Positions 1 through 6,517 of a stretch of 8,557 bases of DNA are shown here, one piece after another. The number at the start of each line of letters is the position of its first letter. The stretch's first letter is position 1. The notes below the pieces were generated by a model. It saw only the letters and a list, made by a program, of their open reading frames with translations. It was not told the DNA's origin and ran no database searches. This stretch comes from Solobacterium sp. (GTDB taxonomy: Bacteria; Bacillota_I; Bacilli_A; Erysipelotrichales; Erysipelotrichaceae): contig JAEEHG010000074.1 in the NCBI GenBank assembly GCA_016280695.1, forward strand, positions 1 to 8,557, given 5' to 3'. Both the position numbers and the translations under genes were made by a program.

Positions 1-189
1 CTTTCCGCCTTCGTTATACAGTTCTGGTCTCTTCCGCTTCCTGATCCAGGTATAAACCGTGTCCTCGGACATTCCGTACTTCTTCGCGATGGATCCGGCT
101 CCGCCCTTATGTCCTTCGAAATACTCCTTCAGGACCATTTCTCTGAACGCCGGATCATACTTGTTGAACTTCTGCCCCTTTCTGGCCAT
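1..189 (-). CDS. IS3-family transposase OrfA, N-terminal 63 residues (partial)
   Basis: This is the amino-terminal part of the DNA-binding subunit of an IS3-type transposase. In this family OrfA recognises the IS ends and is normally joined to the DDE catalytic OrfB by a programmed frameshift. The protein starts MARKGQKFNKYDPAFREMVL, a basic leader followed by a helix. A helix-turn-helix spans about residues 31-52, with the core SIAKKYGMSEDTVYTWIRKR typical of HTH_Tnp_1/HTH_23 domains. The frame is open to the window edge, so nothing is seen of the rest. The start is the only ATG with an upstream purine-rich site (GGAGG), but spacing is long at 14 nt and that site is paired in a hairpin. The sequence fits the IS3 family; I cannot name the subgroup. 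Confidence 0.8.
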   Translation of the reverse strand, partial: MARKGQKFNKYDPAFREMVLKEYFEGHKGGAGSIAKKYGMSEDTVYTWIRKRKRPELYNEGGK

Positions 190-193
190 ATAT

Positions 194-220
194 AAAAAAA
201 CTACCTCCTTTCGGAGATAG
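194..220 (-). promoter_or_regulatory. Hairpin covering the transposase Shine-Dalgarno, followed by a T-tract
   Basis: On the minus strand CTATCTCC, loop GAAA, and GGAGGTAG form an 8-bp stem (one G-U pair) closed by a GNRA tetraloop at 201-220. The GGAGG in the right arm is the only ribosome binding site for orfA, so it would be sequestered. Seven T residues follow at once (194-200), giving the form of a short intrinsic terminator. The element may therefore both stop transcripts entering from outside and block translation of those that pass. The fold is seen in the sequence; the function is inferred from known control of IS transposases. Confidence 0.6.
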
Positions 221-247
221 TCTGGTTCATTGAGTGTTTTTATTCAA

Positions 248-271
248 GTCTACTGATTGGGGCACACTCCA
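248..271 (-). repeat. Candidate IS left terminal inverted repeat (IRL)
   Basis: Read on the minus strand from 271, the sequence starts TGGAGTGTGCCCC and ends AGTAGAC. Aligned without gaps to the repeat at 8388-8411, it shares TG, scattered A/T/C positions and the whole AGTAGAC block. IS3-family ends begin with TG and are commonly imperfect. Confidence 0.6.
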
Positions 272-272
272 A

Positions 273-287
273 GAACTCCGTTTTTTT
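273..287 (+). terminator. Right half of an intrinsic terminator broken by IS insertion (candidate)
   Basis: GAACTCCG followed by seven T residues looks like the 3' arm and U-tract of a rho-independent terminator. The matching arm (CGGAGTTC) should lie directly to the left, but the IS end is there instead. Read the other way, the A-tract and CGGAGTTC would be the 5' arm of a bidirectional terminator placed just after the thioredoxin-like gene, which stops at 293. This is an inference from one arm only. Confidence 0.4.
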
Positions 288-292
288 CTGCC

Positions 293-574
293 TCAGTCAG
301 CCAACGCGTAGTCCAGTACCTTGCGTACTTCCTCGCGGATGTCTTCATAGCTCATGTACAGGTGTGCTTCAAACAGCTTTGTCTTGCCGTCAAAGAAACT
401 CGGTACGGCATAGTAGTCATACTGTTCAGCAATATCCATGTGCTCGTTTTCCTCAATCTTGGTGATTTTGATATCCCGGTATGCCGGCTTTTCCGCCATC
501 AGCTCATCCAGGGCCTTGTGGGCCTTGTGGCAGTAGCCGCAGTCATCAAGATAAAACATTGTGATCTCTTTCAT
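293..574 (-). CDS. Thioredoxin/glutaredoxin-like small redox protein
   Basis: This is a 93-residue cytoplasmic protein of the thioredoxin fold, likely a thiol-disulfide oxidoreductase. It opens with a beta strand (MKEITMFYLDD) leading straight into a CGYC active site (C12, C15). It has a cis-proline motif VPSFF (P58) and ends in an amphipathic helix. The size and early CxxC fit the glutaredoxin/thioredoxin-like group better than full thioredoxin (about 105 residues). I chose the ATG at 574: the alternative ATG at 607 adds 11 residues not expected before the first strand and has no ribosome binding site, while 574 has a modest G-rich site (GGGGGTAAGAAG). The gene is divergent from the enolase-superfamily gene. 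The left IS begins about 20 bp beyond its stop. Its physiological partner cannot be told from the sequence. Confidence 0.85.
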   Translation of the reverse strand: MKEITMFYLDDCGYCHKAHKALDELMAEKPAYRDIKITKIEENEHMDIAEQYDYYAVPSFFDGKTKLFEAHLYMSYEDIREEVRKVLDYALAD

Positions 575-649
575 TCTTCTTACCCCCGTCCCTGCTATTT
601 TATGCATATTTTAATAATCCGCATACCAATCTGCTCACAGAATCATGAT

Positions 650-680
650 TTTATACTCAGGCGGACCCGGCAAATAAATT
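650..680 (-). promoter_or_regulatory. Possible promoter for the thioredoxin-like gene
   Basis: On the minus strand a good -10 hexamer TATAAA (650-655, in the run TATAAAAT) lies about 75 nt before the start at 574. The -35 region at 17-nt spacing (TTTATT) is poor. This is a suggestion from the -10 box alone. Confidence 0.3.
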
Positions 681-736
681 TCAGTACCCCTTTAAACAAT
701 TAATATGTTACATTTGAAACAACAGGAGATACGAAC

Positions 737-1885
737 ATGAAAATTACAAAAGTTGATGTATTCGCTGCTGATTTTCCTTTCAAGAAAGACAAGGACAATA
801 CCAGTGCCATCTCCCTCGGCACATGGAACACCTGTCTGTTTGTGCTTGTAAAAGTACATACGGACGAAGGAATCTGCGGCTGGGGTGAATCCGCCCCGTT
901 TGCCCGGACCAGCCCGCTTGGTCAGATGGCAATCTGTGATGTCATCATGGATTACCTGGCACCGGCAATCATCGGTATGGATCCGTTCAATATCCAGGGC
1001 ATCTGGAAAGCAATGGACAAGTCTGTTCCGGATCATCCGCAGGCCAAGGGTGCTCTGGACATGGCGCTGTATGACATCATGGGCAGAAAGCTCGGCCTGC
1101 CGGCCAGCACCCTCATGGGCGGTGCAGTCAGGGATGAAATCCCCCTGCAGGCTCTGCTGTGTCTCGATACCATTGAAAACATGAAGAAGGAGGCAGAGAG
1201 CTGGCTGGACAAAGGCTTCCGGACCATCCGGATCAAGCTCGGCACCGGCGATATGCACCGTGACATGGCAATGGTACGGGAAATCCGCAAGACCATCGGC
1301 CCGGACATCAAACTCCGTGTTGACCCAAACCAGGCATATACAAAGAAACAGGCCCTGCAGCTGATCCCGGTACTGGAAGAAAATGAAGTCGAAATCTTCG
1401 AACAGCCGGTTGCCTGCCATGATCTCGATGCCATGGCGGACCTCAACGCAAGCACCTGGATCCCGATTATGCCGCACGAAGGCATGAAGAGCATCTATGA
1501 TGTCCGTGAGTTCATCAAGAAAGACGCTGTCAGCCTGTTTACGCTGAAAACAGACCGGCCGGGCGGACTTACCAAAGCCTGCCTGACCAGGGACATGGCA
1601 GAACTGTTCAACATCCCGTGCGTCGTCATGTCTTCGGTTGAACTGTCCATCTCCACCTGCGCATCCATGATGCTCGCGGCAACCCTGAAGGACCTGCCGT
1701 TTGCCTGTGAAGCATCCGGACCGGTGGAAATCGAGGATATAACCGATAATTCCGGCTTCATCAAAGGAGACAAGTTCATCGTACCGCAGGGTCCCGGCTT
1801 CGGCTTTGAAGTGGATGAAGACAAGATCAGACACTACACAAAGAAAATGTGGACAGCGGACGAAACATCCGAAATCAAAGACTGA
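737..1885 (+). CDS. Enolase-superfamily enzyme, muconate lactonizing/mandelate racemase type
   Basis: This 382-residue protein has the two-part enolase-superfamily layout: an N-terminal capping domain (about 1-125, with GWGES at 48-52) and a (beta/alpha)7-beta barrel. The family abstracts a proton next to a carboxylate, using a metal ion. Visible catalytic positions are R165-I-K167 (strand 2; usually KxK), metal ligands D196 (VDPN) and E222 (FEQP), and the strand-6 lysine K271 followed by GG at 276-277. Spacing matches Pseudomonas muconate lactonizing enzyme with a constant two-residue offset. The third ligand position, normally Asp in an ADES motif, is H247 in MPHEG. Lysines on both faces fit a racemase/epimerase, cycloisomerase or dehydratase; the substrate is unknown. 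AGGAG at 724-728 sets the start. The gene stands alone and ends in a terminator. Confidence 0.85.
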   Translation: MKITKVDVFAADFPFKKDKDNTSAISLGTWNTCLFVLVKVHTDEGICGWGESAPFARTSPLGQMAICDVIMDYLAPAIIGMDPFNIQGIWKAMDKSVPDHPQAKGALDMALYDIMGRKLGLPASTLMGGAVRDEIPLQALLCLDTIENMKKEAESWLDKGFRTIRIKLGTGDMHRDMAMVREIRKTIGPDIKLRVDPNQAYTKKQALQLIPVLEENEVEIFEQPVACHDLDAMADLNASTWIPIMPHEGMKSIYDVREFIKKDAVSLFTLKTDRPGGLTKACLTRDMAELFNIPCVVMSSVELSISTCASMMLAATLKDLPFACEASGPVEIEDITDNSGFIKGDKFIVPQGPGFGFEVDEDKIRHYTKKMWTADETSEIKD

Positions 1886-1890
1886 TGCAG

Positions 1891-1919
1891 AGCCCCGGCG
1901 TGCAGCCGGGGCTTTCTTT
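1891..1919 (+). terminator. Intrinsic terminator of the enolase-superfamily gene
   Basis: AGCCCCGGC (1891-1899) pairs perfectly with GCCGGGGCT (1905-1913) around a 5-nt loop, followed by a T-rich run (TTCTTT). It lies 5 nt after the stop codon and separates the gene from the metG unit. Confidence 0.9.
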
Positions 1920-1942
1920 CCCTGTTCACCGGGAGAATTTTC

Positions 1943-1971
1943 TTAACAAACATTCGTTTACTGAGTATAAT
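1943..1971 (+). promoter_or_regulatory. Sigma-A type promoter of the T-box/metG unit
   Basis: The -35 box TTAACA (1943-1948) and a perfect -10 box TATAAT (1966-1971) are separated by exactly 17 nt. Transcription should begin near 1978, just before the first T-box stem. This is a near-consensus housekeeping promoter, as expected for a gene controlled afterwards by attenuation. Confidence 0.9.
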
Positions 1972-1977
1972 TTTTAC

Positions 1978-2207
1978 ATAACTGCAATGAAGGGAAGAGT
2001 ACTCCCTGCCTTGAATGCAGAAAGCAGGCGGCTGATGAAAGCCTGTTGAGAGGCAGTGAAGAACATGGCCCCGGAGCAGGTTCTGCGATATGTAGCAGGA
2101 TCCGGCTGCGTCCGTTATCCGTCTGAAGTGAGAGGTCGGTGCTCATCTGCACCGGCAAGATAAAGGTGGTACCGCGTGCAAGACGTCCTTTCGCAGGCCG
2201 TTTTTTT
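1978..2207 (+). promoter_or_regulatory. T-box riboswitch (tRNA-Met responsive) upstream of metG
   Basis: The untranslated leader carries the hallmark T-box sequence AAAGGTGGTACCGCG (about 2162-2176), whose TGGT-type bulge pairs with the CCA end of uncharged tRNA. Stem I can be traced: CTGC 1982-1985 with GCAG 2076-2079, a kink-turn-like ATGA/CGGA region, GGG 1992-1994 with CCC near 2070, and CTGCC 2006-2010 with GGCAG 2052-2056. Between the last two helices, in the specifier loop, lies ATG (2065-2067), a Met codon that fits the downstream gene. Stem III is CGGTGC (2137-2142) with GCACCG (2149-2154). AAAGG of the T-box pairs with CCTTT at 2187-2191 in the antiterminator. The family is certain; the exact specifier call is inferred from position and context. 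Confidence 0.93.
2183..2207 (+). terminator. T-box regulated terminator before metG
   Basis: ACGTCCT (2183-2189) pairs with AGGCCGT (2195-2201) with one T-C mismatch, around a 5-nt loop, and is followed by seven T residues (2201-2207). Its 5' arm contains the CCTT that the T-box needs for the antiterminator, so the two folds exclude each other. Confidence 0.85.
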
Positions 2208-2230
2208 ATTATCAGAGGAGGAAACGGAAT

Positions 2231-4234
2231 ATGGAAAACAAGGGGAAATATTATCTGACAACGGCGATTGCCTATACATCAGGCAAGCCGCATATCGGCA
2301 ACATGTACGAAATCGTGCTGGCTGATGCGATCGCCCGCTACAAGCGCATGACCGGGTATGATGTCCGCTTCATGACCGGTACGGACGAACACGGCCAGAA
2401 GGTTGAAGAGAAGGCCCTGGCAGCCGGCAAGACACCGAAGGACTTCGTTGATGAAGTATCCGATATCATCAAGGAACAGGACAGGATCCTGAACATTTCC
2501 TATGACAAGTTCATCCGGACAACCGACCCGTACCATGAGCGCCAGATCCAGAAGATCTTCAGGAAGCTCTATGACAAGGGTGATATCTACAAGGGCAAGT
2601 ATGAAGGCCTGTACTGCCAGGAATGTGAGTCGTTCTACACGAAGAGCCAGCTGACCGAAGACGGCAAGTGCCCGGTCTGCGGCGGCGATGTGTTCCCGAT
2701 GACCGAGGAAGCCTACTTCTTCCGCATGAGCAAGTACGCTGACCAGCTGATGCAGTATATCGAGGACAACCCGCACTTCATCGAGCCGGAAAGCCGGAAG
2801 AACGAAATGATCAACAACTTCCTGAAGCCGGGCCTGCAGGACCTGTGCGTGTCCCGTTCCACCTTCAAGTGGGGCATCCCGGTCGACTTTGACCCGGGCC
2901 ATGTCGTCTATGTATGGATCGACGCGCTGTCCAACTACGCGACCGGCATCGGCCTGGACGTTGACGGCGACCAGGGCGACCTGGCTGACGCGTACGCCAA
3001 CGGCAAATACGGGTTTGGCGAAATCCCGGAAAACGGCCACGGCATGTACAGGAAATACTGGCCGGCGGACCTGCACCTGATCGGCAAGGATATCGTCCGC
3101 TTCCATACCATTTACTGGCCGATCATGCTGCTGGCCCTCGGTGAGCCGCTGCCGAAGCAGGTCTTCGGTCATCCGTGGCTGCTGGTCGGTGACTCCAAGA
3201 TGTCCAAGTCCAAGGGCAATGTCATTTACGCCGATGACCTGGTGGAACTGTTCGGCACCGATGCCGTGCGTTATATCATGGTTCATGAAATGCCGTTTGC
3301 ACAGGACGGTCATATCACCTATGACCTGATGATGGAACGGATCAACAGCGATCTGGCCAACAACCTCGGCAACCTGGTCAACCGCACCCTGTCCATGCAG
3401 AACAAGTACTTCAACGGCAAAGTGGCCAATCCGCATGCGGATGAACCGCTGGATGACGAACTGAAAGCCTTTGTGGCAAAGACCGTCACCGATGTCGAAG
3501 CGAAGATGAACGACCTGCGGGTCGCCGATGCCCTGGAAGACATCATCCAGCTGTTCGGCCGTCTGAACAAGTATATCGACGAAACCATGCCGTGGGCCCT
3601 GGCCAAGGATCCGGAAAAGACCCCGCGTCTGGCCACTGTCCTGTACAACCTGCTGGAAAGCATCCGGACCGGTGCCGTCCTGCTGAGTGCCTACCTGCCG
3701 GAAACAGCTGAAAAGATTCTCAATCAGCTGAACACACAGCAGCGTGACTATGATTCCATCCAGTCCTTCGGTATGCTTGAAACGGATATTGCTGTTACGG
3801 ATACACCGGAGATCCTGTTTGCCCGTCTGAATGAGAAGGAAGTCATGGAAAAAATCGCCGTGATCCAGGACCGGATCACCGCAGCAGCGAAGAAAGCCGC
3901 TGCCAAAAAGGCTGAAATCACCATGGATGACTTCGGCAGGATGGATCTGAAGGTCGGCAAGGTTGTCGCCTGCGAGAAGCACCCGGATGCTGACAAGCTG
4001 CTGATCATGAAGGTTGACTGCGGCGAAGGCACACCGCGGCAGATCGTTTCCGGCCTGGCAGGCAGCTACACACCGGGCCAGATGATCGGCAAGTCCATCG
4101 TGGTCGTAACCAACCTGAAGCCGGCGGAACTGCGCGGCTATGTCTCCCAGGGCATGCTGCTGGCCGGCAAGGAAAACGAAACTTATGCTGTTGTGGAAGT
4201 CAACGGACTGAAGCCCGGCACAAAGATCATGTAA
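2231..4234 (+). CDS. metG: Methionyl-tRNA synthetase
   Basis: This cytoplasmic class I enzyme charges tRNA-Met with methionine at the expense of ATP. The 667-residue protein has the HIGH-type signature PHIGN (20-24), a zinc knuckle with four cysteines (C129, C132, C147, C150), the KMSKS loop at 323-327, an alpha-helical anticodon-binding domain (about 370-530, with the WIDALSNY core at 229-236 before it), and a C-terminal tRNA-binding OB-fold domain (about 566-667). The last is the usual dimer form of Bacillota MetRS. The stretch between SNYATG (234-239) and KYWPAD (275-280) is some 20 residues longer than I expect, with an acidic, glycine-rich insert. The start is fixed by AGGAGG at 2216-2221, 9 nt upstream. 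Expression is governed by the T-box leader; a terminator follows, so the gene appears to be transcribed alone. Confidence 0.98.
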   Translation: MENKGKYYLTTAIAYTSGKPHIGNMYEIVLADAIARYKRMTGYDVRFMTGTDEHGQKVEEKALAAGKTPKDFVDEVSDIIKEQDRILNISYDKFIRTTDPYHERQIQKIFRKLYDKGDIYKGKYEGLYCQECESFYTKSQLTEDGKCPVCGGDVFPMTEEAYFFRMSKYADQLMQYIEDNPHFIEPESRKNEMINNFLKPGLQDLCVSRSTFKWGIPVDFDPGHVVYVWIDALSNYATGIGLDVDGDQGDLADAYANGKYGFGEIPENGHGMYRKYWPADLHLIGKDIVRFHTIYWPIMLLALGEPLPKQVFGHPWLLVGDSKMSKSKGNVIYADDLVELFGTDAVRYIMVHEMPFAQDGHITYDLMMERINSDLANNLGNLVNRTLSMQNKYFNGKVANPHADEPLDDELKAFVAKTVTDVEAKMNDLRVADALEDIIQLFGRLNKYIDETMPWALAKDPEKTPRLATVLYNLLESIRTGAVLLSAYLPETAEKILNQLNTQQRDYDSIQSFGMLETDIAVTDTPEILFARLNEKEVMEKIAVIQDRITAAAKKAAAKKAEITMDDFGRMDLKVGKVVACEKHPDADKLLIMKVDCGEGTPRQIVSGLAGSYTPGQMIGKSIVVVTNLKPAELRGYVSQGMLLAGKENETYAVVEVNGLKPGTKIM

Positions 4235-4257
4235 GACAAAAAAACAAGTATTGATAA

Positions 4258-4281
4258 AGTCCCGCTGCGGCGGGGCTTTTT
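4258..4281 (+). terminator. Intrinsic terminator of metG
   Basis: AGTCCCGC (4258-4265) pairs with GCGGGGCT (4270-4277), with one T-G pair, around loop TGCG. It is followed by TTTT. It lies 23 nt after the metG stop and isolates the marR operon. Confidence 0.9.
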
Positions 4282-4298
4282 CTGTTCTTCCCAATATG

Positions 4299-4327
4299 AT
4301 AAGATATCTTATAATAAGATAACTTAT
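4299..4327 (+). promoter_or_regulatory. Tandem palindromic operator and promoter of the marR-ABC operon
   Basis: Two palindromes lie side by side: ATAAGATATCTTAT (4299-4312, perfect) and ATAAGATAACTTAT (4314-4327, inverted repeat ATAAG/CTTAT). They differ at one base and are centred 15 bp apart. The -10 box TATAAT (4310-4315) spans their junction; no good -35 is seen near 4287, where a T/C-rich stretch follows the metG terminator. The arrangement is that of MarR autorepression, in which a bound dimer blocks RNA polymerase. Sequence symmetry is seen directly; binding by the adjacent regulator is inferred. Confidence 0.8.
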
Positions 4328-4346
4328 TTTAAAGGGTGGATACGTT

Positions 4347-4778
4347 ATGAACAATGAAGTGAACCTGCAGCTGCTGCACCTTCTCAGGGCTTCCGGCAAC
4401 GCGATCCGGCGGACAAAACGGGACCAGTATGGGCTGCCGCAGGGATATGGCCGCATGATGGCTGTTATTTACCGCTGCAGCGGGGCAACCCAGTCAGAGC
4501 TGGCAGAGGAACTGGGGGTCAGGCCGCAGTCGCTGACAAAGGCCCTGGCCCGGCTGGAACAGGAAGGCCTGATTGTCCGGAAGAAAACCGAAGACAACCG
4601 CCGGAATACCCGGGTCTGGATCACCGAAGCCGGGACGGCAGTGCACCGGCGGATGCGGGCCGGGCGGCAGGCGCGGGCCGACCGGATTTTCAGCGGCTTT
4701 TCCGCGGAAGAGAAAGAAGCGCTTGCCGGTTATCTGGAACGGATCATCGCTGCCTGCGGTGAGGACAGTGCCGTATGA
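4347..4778 (+). CDS. MarR-family transcriptional regulator
   Basis: This is a 143-residue winged-helix regulator, likely a dimeric repressor of its own operon. An N-terminal dimerisation helix (about 3-25) is followed by the DNA-binding domain: TQSELAEELGVRPQSLTKAL (48-67) is the helix-turn-helix with its recognition helix at about 59-72, and the beta wing runs from about 78 to 93 with the conserved D83 and Arg residues at 85-86. The C-terminal helices complete the dimer interface. Length is normal for MarR. AAGGGTGG at 4332-4339 serves as ribosome binding site. The stop overlaps the first ABC gene by 4 nt (ATGA), so the gene is translationally coupled to the exporter, whose substrates may be its inducers. 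No redox-sensing N-terminal cysteine is evident (C44 and C137 only), which suggests ligand rather than OhrR-type thiol control. Confidence 0.92.
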   Translation: MNNEVNLQLLHLLRASGNAIRRTKRDQYGLPQGYGRMMAVIYRCSGATQSELAEELGVRPQSLTKALARLEQEGLIVRKKTEDNRRNTRVWITEAGTAVHRRMRAGRQARADRIFSGFSAEEKEALAGYLERIIAACGEDSAV

Positions 4779-6517
4779 TCCGCCTGCTCAAACGAATGAC
4801 CGGAACACATAAACTGTATGTTTTCGGCCTTTTCATATTCATCACGGCCCAGGTCATTCTCGAACTGACGGTACCGGATTATATGTCGGACATCACAAAG
4901 CTGGTGAACACGCCCGGCAGTCCGCTCTCCGCGATCTGGCGCTGCGGCCGCATGATGATCCTGCTGTCACTGCTGGCCTTTGCCGCTTCGATCATCGGCC
5001 GGTTCTTTTCCGCCCGCTTTGCGGCCTCGTTCTCCCAGCACCTGCGCCACCAGGTCTTCCGGCGTGTCCAGGCCTTCTCCATGGAGGAGATTGACCGGTT
5101 TTCCACCGCTTCCCTGATCACGCGCTCCACCAATGACTGCACACAGATCCAGAACCTCCTGTCCCGGGGCTTCAACCAGGTCGTCCGGGTGCCGATCATG
5201 ATGGGATATGCCCTGTACAAGATATCAACCAGATACTGGCAGTGGACGGCATTCACGGCCGCTTCCCTGTCGCTGCTGATCGCCATGCTGATATTCCTGG
5301 TCATCTACGCCCATCCGCGCTTCCGCCGGATGCAGTACTACACGGACAACATCAACCAGGTGACCCGGGAAAACATGACCGGCATGCGGGTCATCCGTGC
5401 TTACAACGCCGAACAGTACGAAAAGGACAAATTTGCCCGGGCCAATGAGGAATATACGGAAAATGCCCTGAAGGCAAGGCGGGCCATGGGGCTGATGCAG
5501 CCGGTAACCAAATTCGTAAACAACGAACTCAACGTCGGTATTTACTGCATCGGCGCTTTCCTGATTGTCTCGGCAGGTGCGGCGGAACAGCTGGAAATAT
5601 TCTCGGAAATGGTTGTCTTCTCCACCTATGCCGCCCGGATTGTCCGGGCCTTCATGGGGCTGAACATGATCCTGAACATGATACCCCGGGCTTCGGTTGC
5701 GGCCAGCCGGATCAATGCTGTCCTGGACACCGCCCCGGTGATCCTTGACGGCGCCGAAAAAGAACCGGAAACGTCCGAAGGCACAATGGAATTCCGGCAT
5801 GTATCATTCCGTTATCCGGGCGCTTCCGCCGATGCGCTGGAAGATATATCGTTCACGGCGGAAAAAGGACAGGTCATTGCCTTTATCGGCGCCACCGGTT
5901 CCGGCAAGAGCACCCTCGTGAACCTGATGATGCGCTTCTTTGACGCCGGCACCGGGGAAATTATTGTCGACGGCCGGAACATCCGGGATTATGCCCAGAC
6001 ATCCCTGCGGGATAAAATCGGCTATGCCTCCCAGCAGGCTGTCCTGTTTACCGGCACCGTCCGCAGCAACGTTGCCTATGCCATTCAGGATATTGAGGAA
6101 AAAGTCAGACGGGCCGTGCGGATTGCCCAGGCTGAAGACTTTGTCCTGCAGATGGAAGGCGGCATCAATGCGCCGATCACCCGGGGCGGCACCAATGTCT
6201 CCGGCGGCCAGAAACAGCGGCTCTCCATTGCCCGGGCGGTCTACCGGGAGCCGGAATTCTATATTTTCGACGACACCTTCTCGGCCCTTGACTACCGGAC
6301 GGACCGGACCCTCCGCACCGTCCTGCGCAATGAGACAGCGGGCATTACCACGTTCATCGTGGCCCAGCGCATCGGCACGATCAAGGACGCGGACAAGATC
6401 ATCGTTCTCGATGAAGGAAGGATTGTCGGTGAGGGCACGCACCGTGAACTGATGGAAACCTGCCGGATCTATCAGGAAATCGCACGGACCCAGCTCTCCG
6501 AGGAGGAACTGGCATAA
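4775..6517 (+). CDS. Heterodimeric ABC exporter subunit with degenerate ATP site (YheI/BmrC-like)
   Basis: This is a 580-residue half-transporter: six membrane helices (roughly 14-34, 58-80, 135-152, 157-179, 252-270 and 277-300) fused to an ATPase domain (about 338-580). ATPase motifs are Walker A GATGSGKST (372-380), Q-loop Q420, signature VSGGQ (475-479), Walker B YIFDD (496-500) and switch position VAQR (Q531). The catalytic Glu after Walker B is Asp (D500) and the switch His is Gln. This site should hydrolyse ATP poorly, while its intact signature completes the partner's site. This pattern is characteristic of Bacillota heterodimeric multidrug exporters such as BmrCD and LmrCD. The start overlaps the regulator's stop (ATGA), with GGTGAGG 10 nt upstream; its own TAA overlaps the next ATG. 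The exported substrate cannot be told from sequence. Confidence 0.93.
   Translation: MIRLLKRMTGTHKLYVFGLFIFITAQVILELTVPDYMSDITKLVNTPGSPLSAIWRCGRMMILLSLLAFAASIIGRFFSARFAASFSQHLRHQVFRRVQAFSMEEIDRFSTASLITRSTNDCTQIQNLLSRGFNQVVRVPIMMGYALYKISTRYWQWTAFTAASLSLLIAMLIFLVIYAHPRFRRMQYYTDNINQVTRENMTGMRVIRAYNAEQYEKDKFARANEEYTENALKARRAMGLMQPVTKFVNNELNVGIYCIGAFLIVSAGAAEQLEIFSEMVVFSTYAARIVRAFMGLNMILNMIPRASVAASRINAVLDTAPVILDGAEKEPETSEGTMEFRHVSFRYPGASADALEDISFTAEKGQVIAFIGATGSGKSTLVNLMMRFFDAGTGEIIVDGRNIRDYAQTSLRDKIGYASQQAVLFTGTVRSNVAYAIQDIEEKVRRAVRIAQAEDFVLQMEGGINAPITRGGTNVSGGQKQRLSIARAVYREPEFYIFDDTFSALDYRTDRTLRTVLRNETAGITTFIVAQRIGTIKDADKIIVLDEGRIVGEGTHRELMETCRIYQEIARTQLSEEELA

Larger units (their letters stand above)
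1..271 (-). mobile_element. IS3-family insertion sequence, 5' (left) end, cut by window edge
   Basis: This is the first part of an insertion sequence read on the minus strand; the rest lies off the window. It holds the start of an orfA-type transposase gene (189 down to 1), a hairpin upstream of it, and a candidate terminal inverted repeat at 248-271 that begins TGGAGTGTG on the minus strand and ends in AGTAGAC. The other IS end at 8388-8411 shares the TG start and the AGTAGAC block, with about 14 of 24 positions identical, as expected of imperfect IS3-family ends. The exact outer boundary is inferred from this pairing, since the target duplication cannot be seen. Confidence 0.75.

Noticed and set aside
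575..607. Upstream ATG giving an 11-residue longer thioredoxin-like protein
   Set aside because: No ribosome binding site precedes it, and the fold is expected to start at the MKEITMFY strand.
257..703. 148-codon plus-strand frame across the thioredoxin-like gene
   Set aside because: It is antisense to a protein with CxxC and cis-Pro motifs and starts inside the IS end; no ribosome binding site.
692..1834. 380-codon minus-strand frame opposite the enolase-superfamily gene
   Set aside because: This is an antisense shadow without motifs or a start signal; the plus-strand protein has clear catalytic residues.
1849..2049. 66-codon plus-strand frame spanning the terminator, promoter and T-box stem I
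   Set aside because: It runs through a terminator, a promoter and a structured leader, and has no protein features.
2279..4456. Long 725-codon open frame on the minus strand opposite metG
   Set aside because: It mirrors metG in antisense; its openness follows from the GC-rich codon use of metG. It has no ribosome binding site and no recognisable domain, and it crosses the metG terminator and the marR operator.
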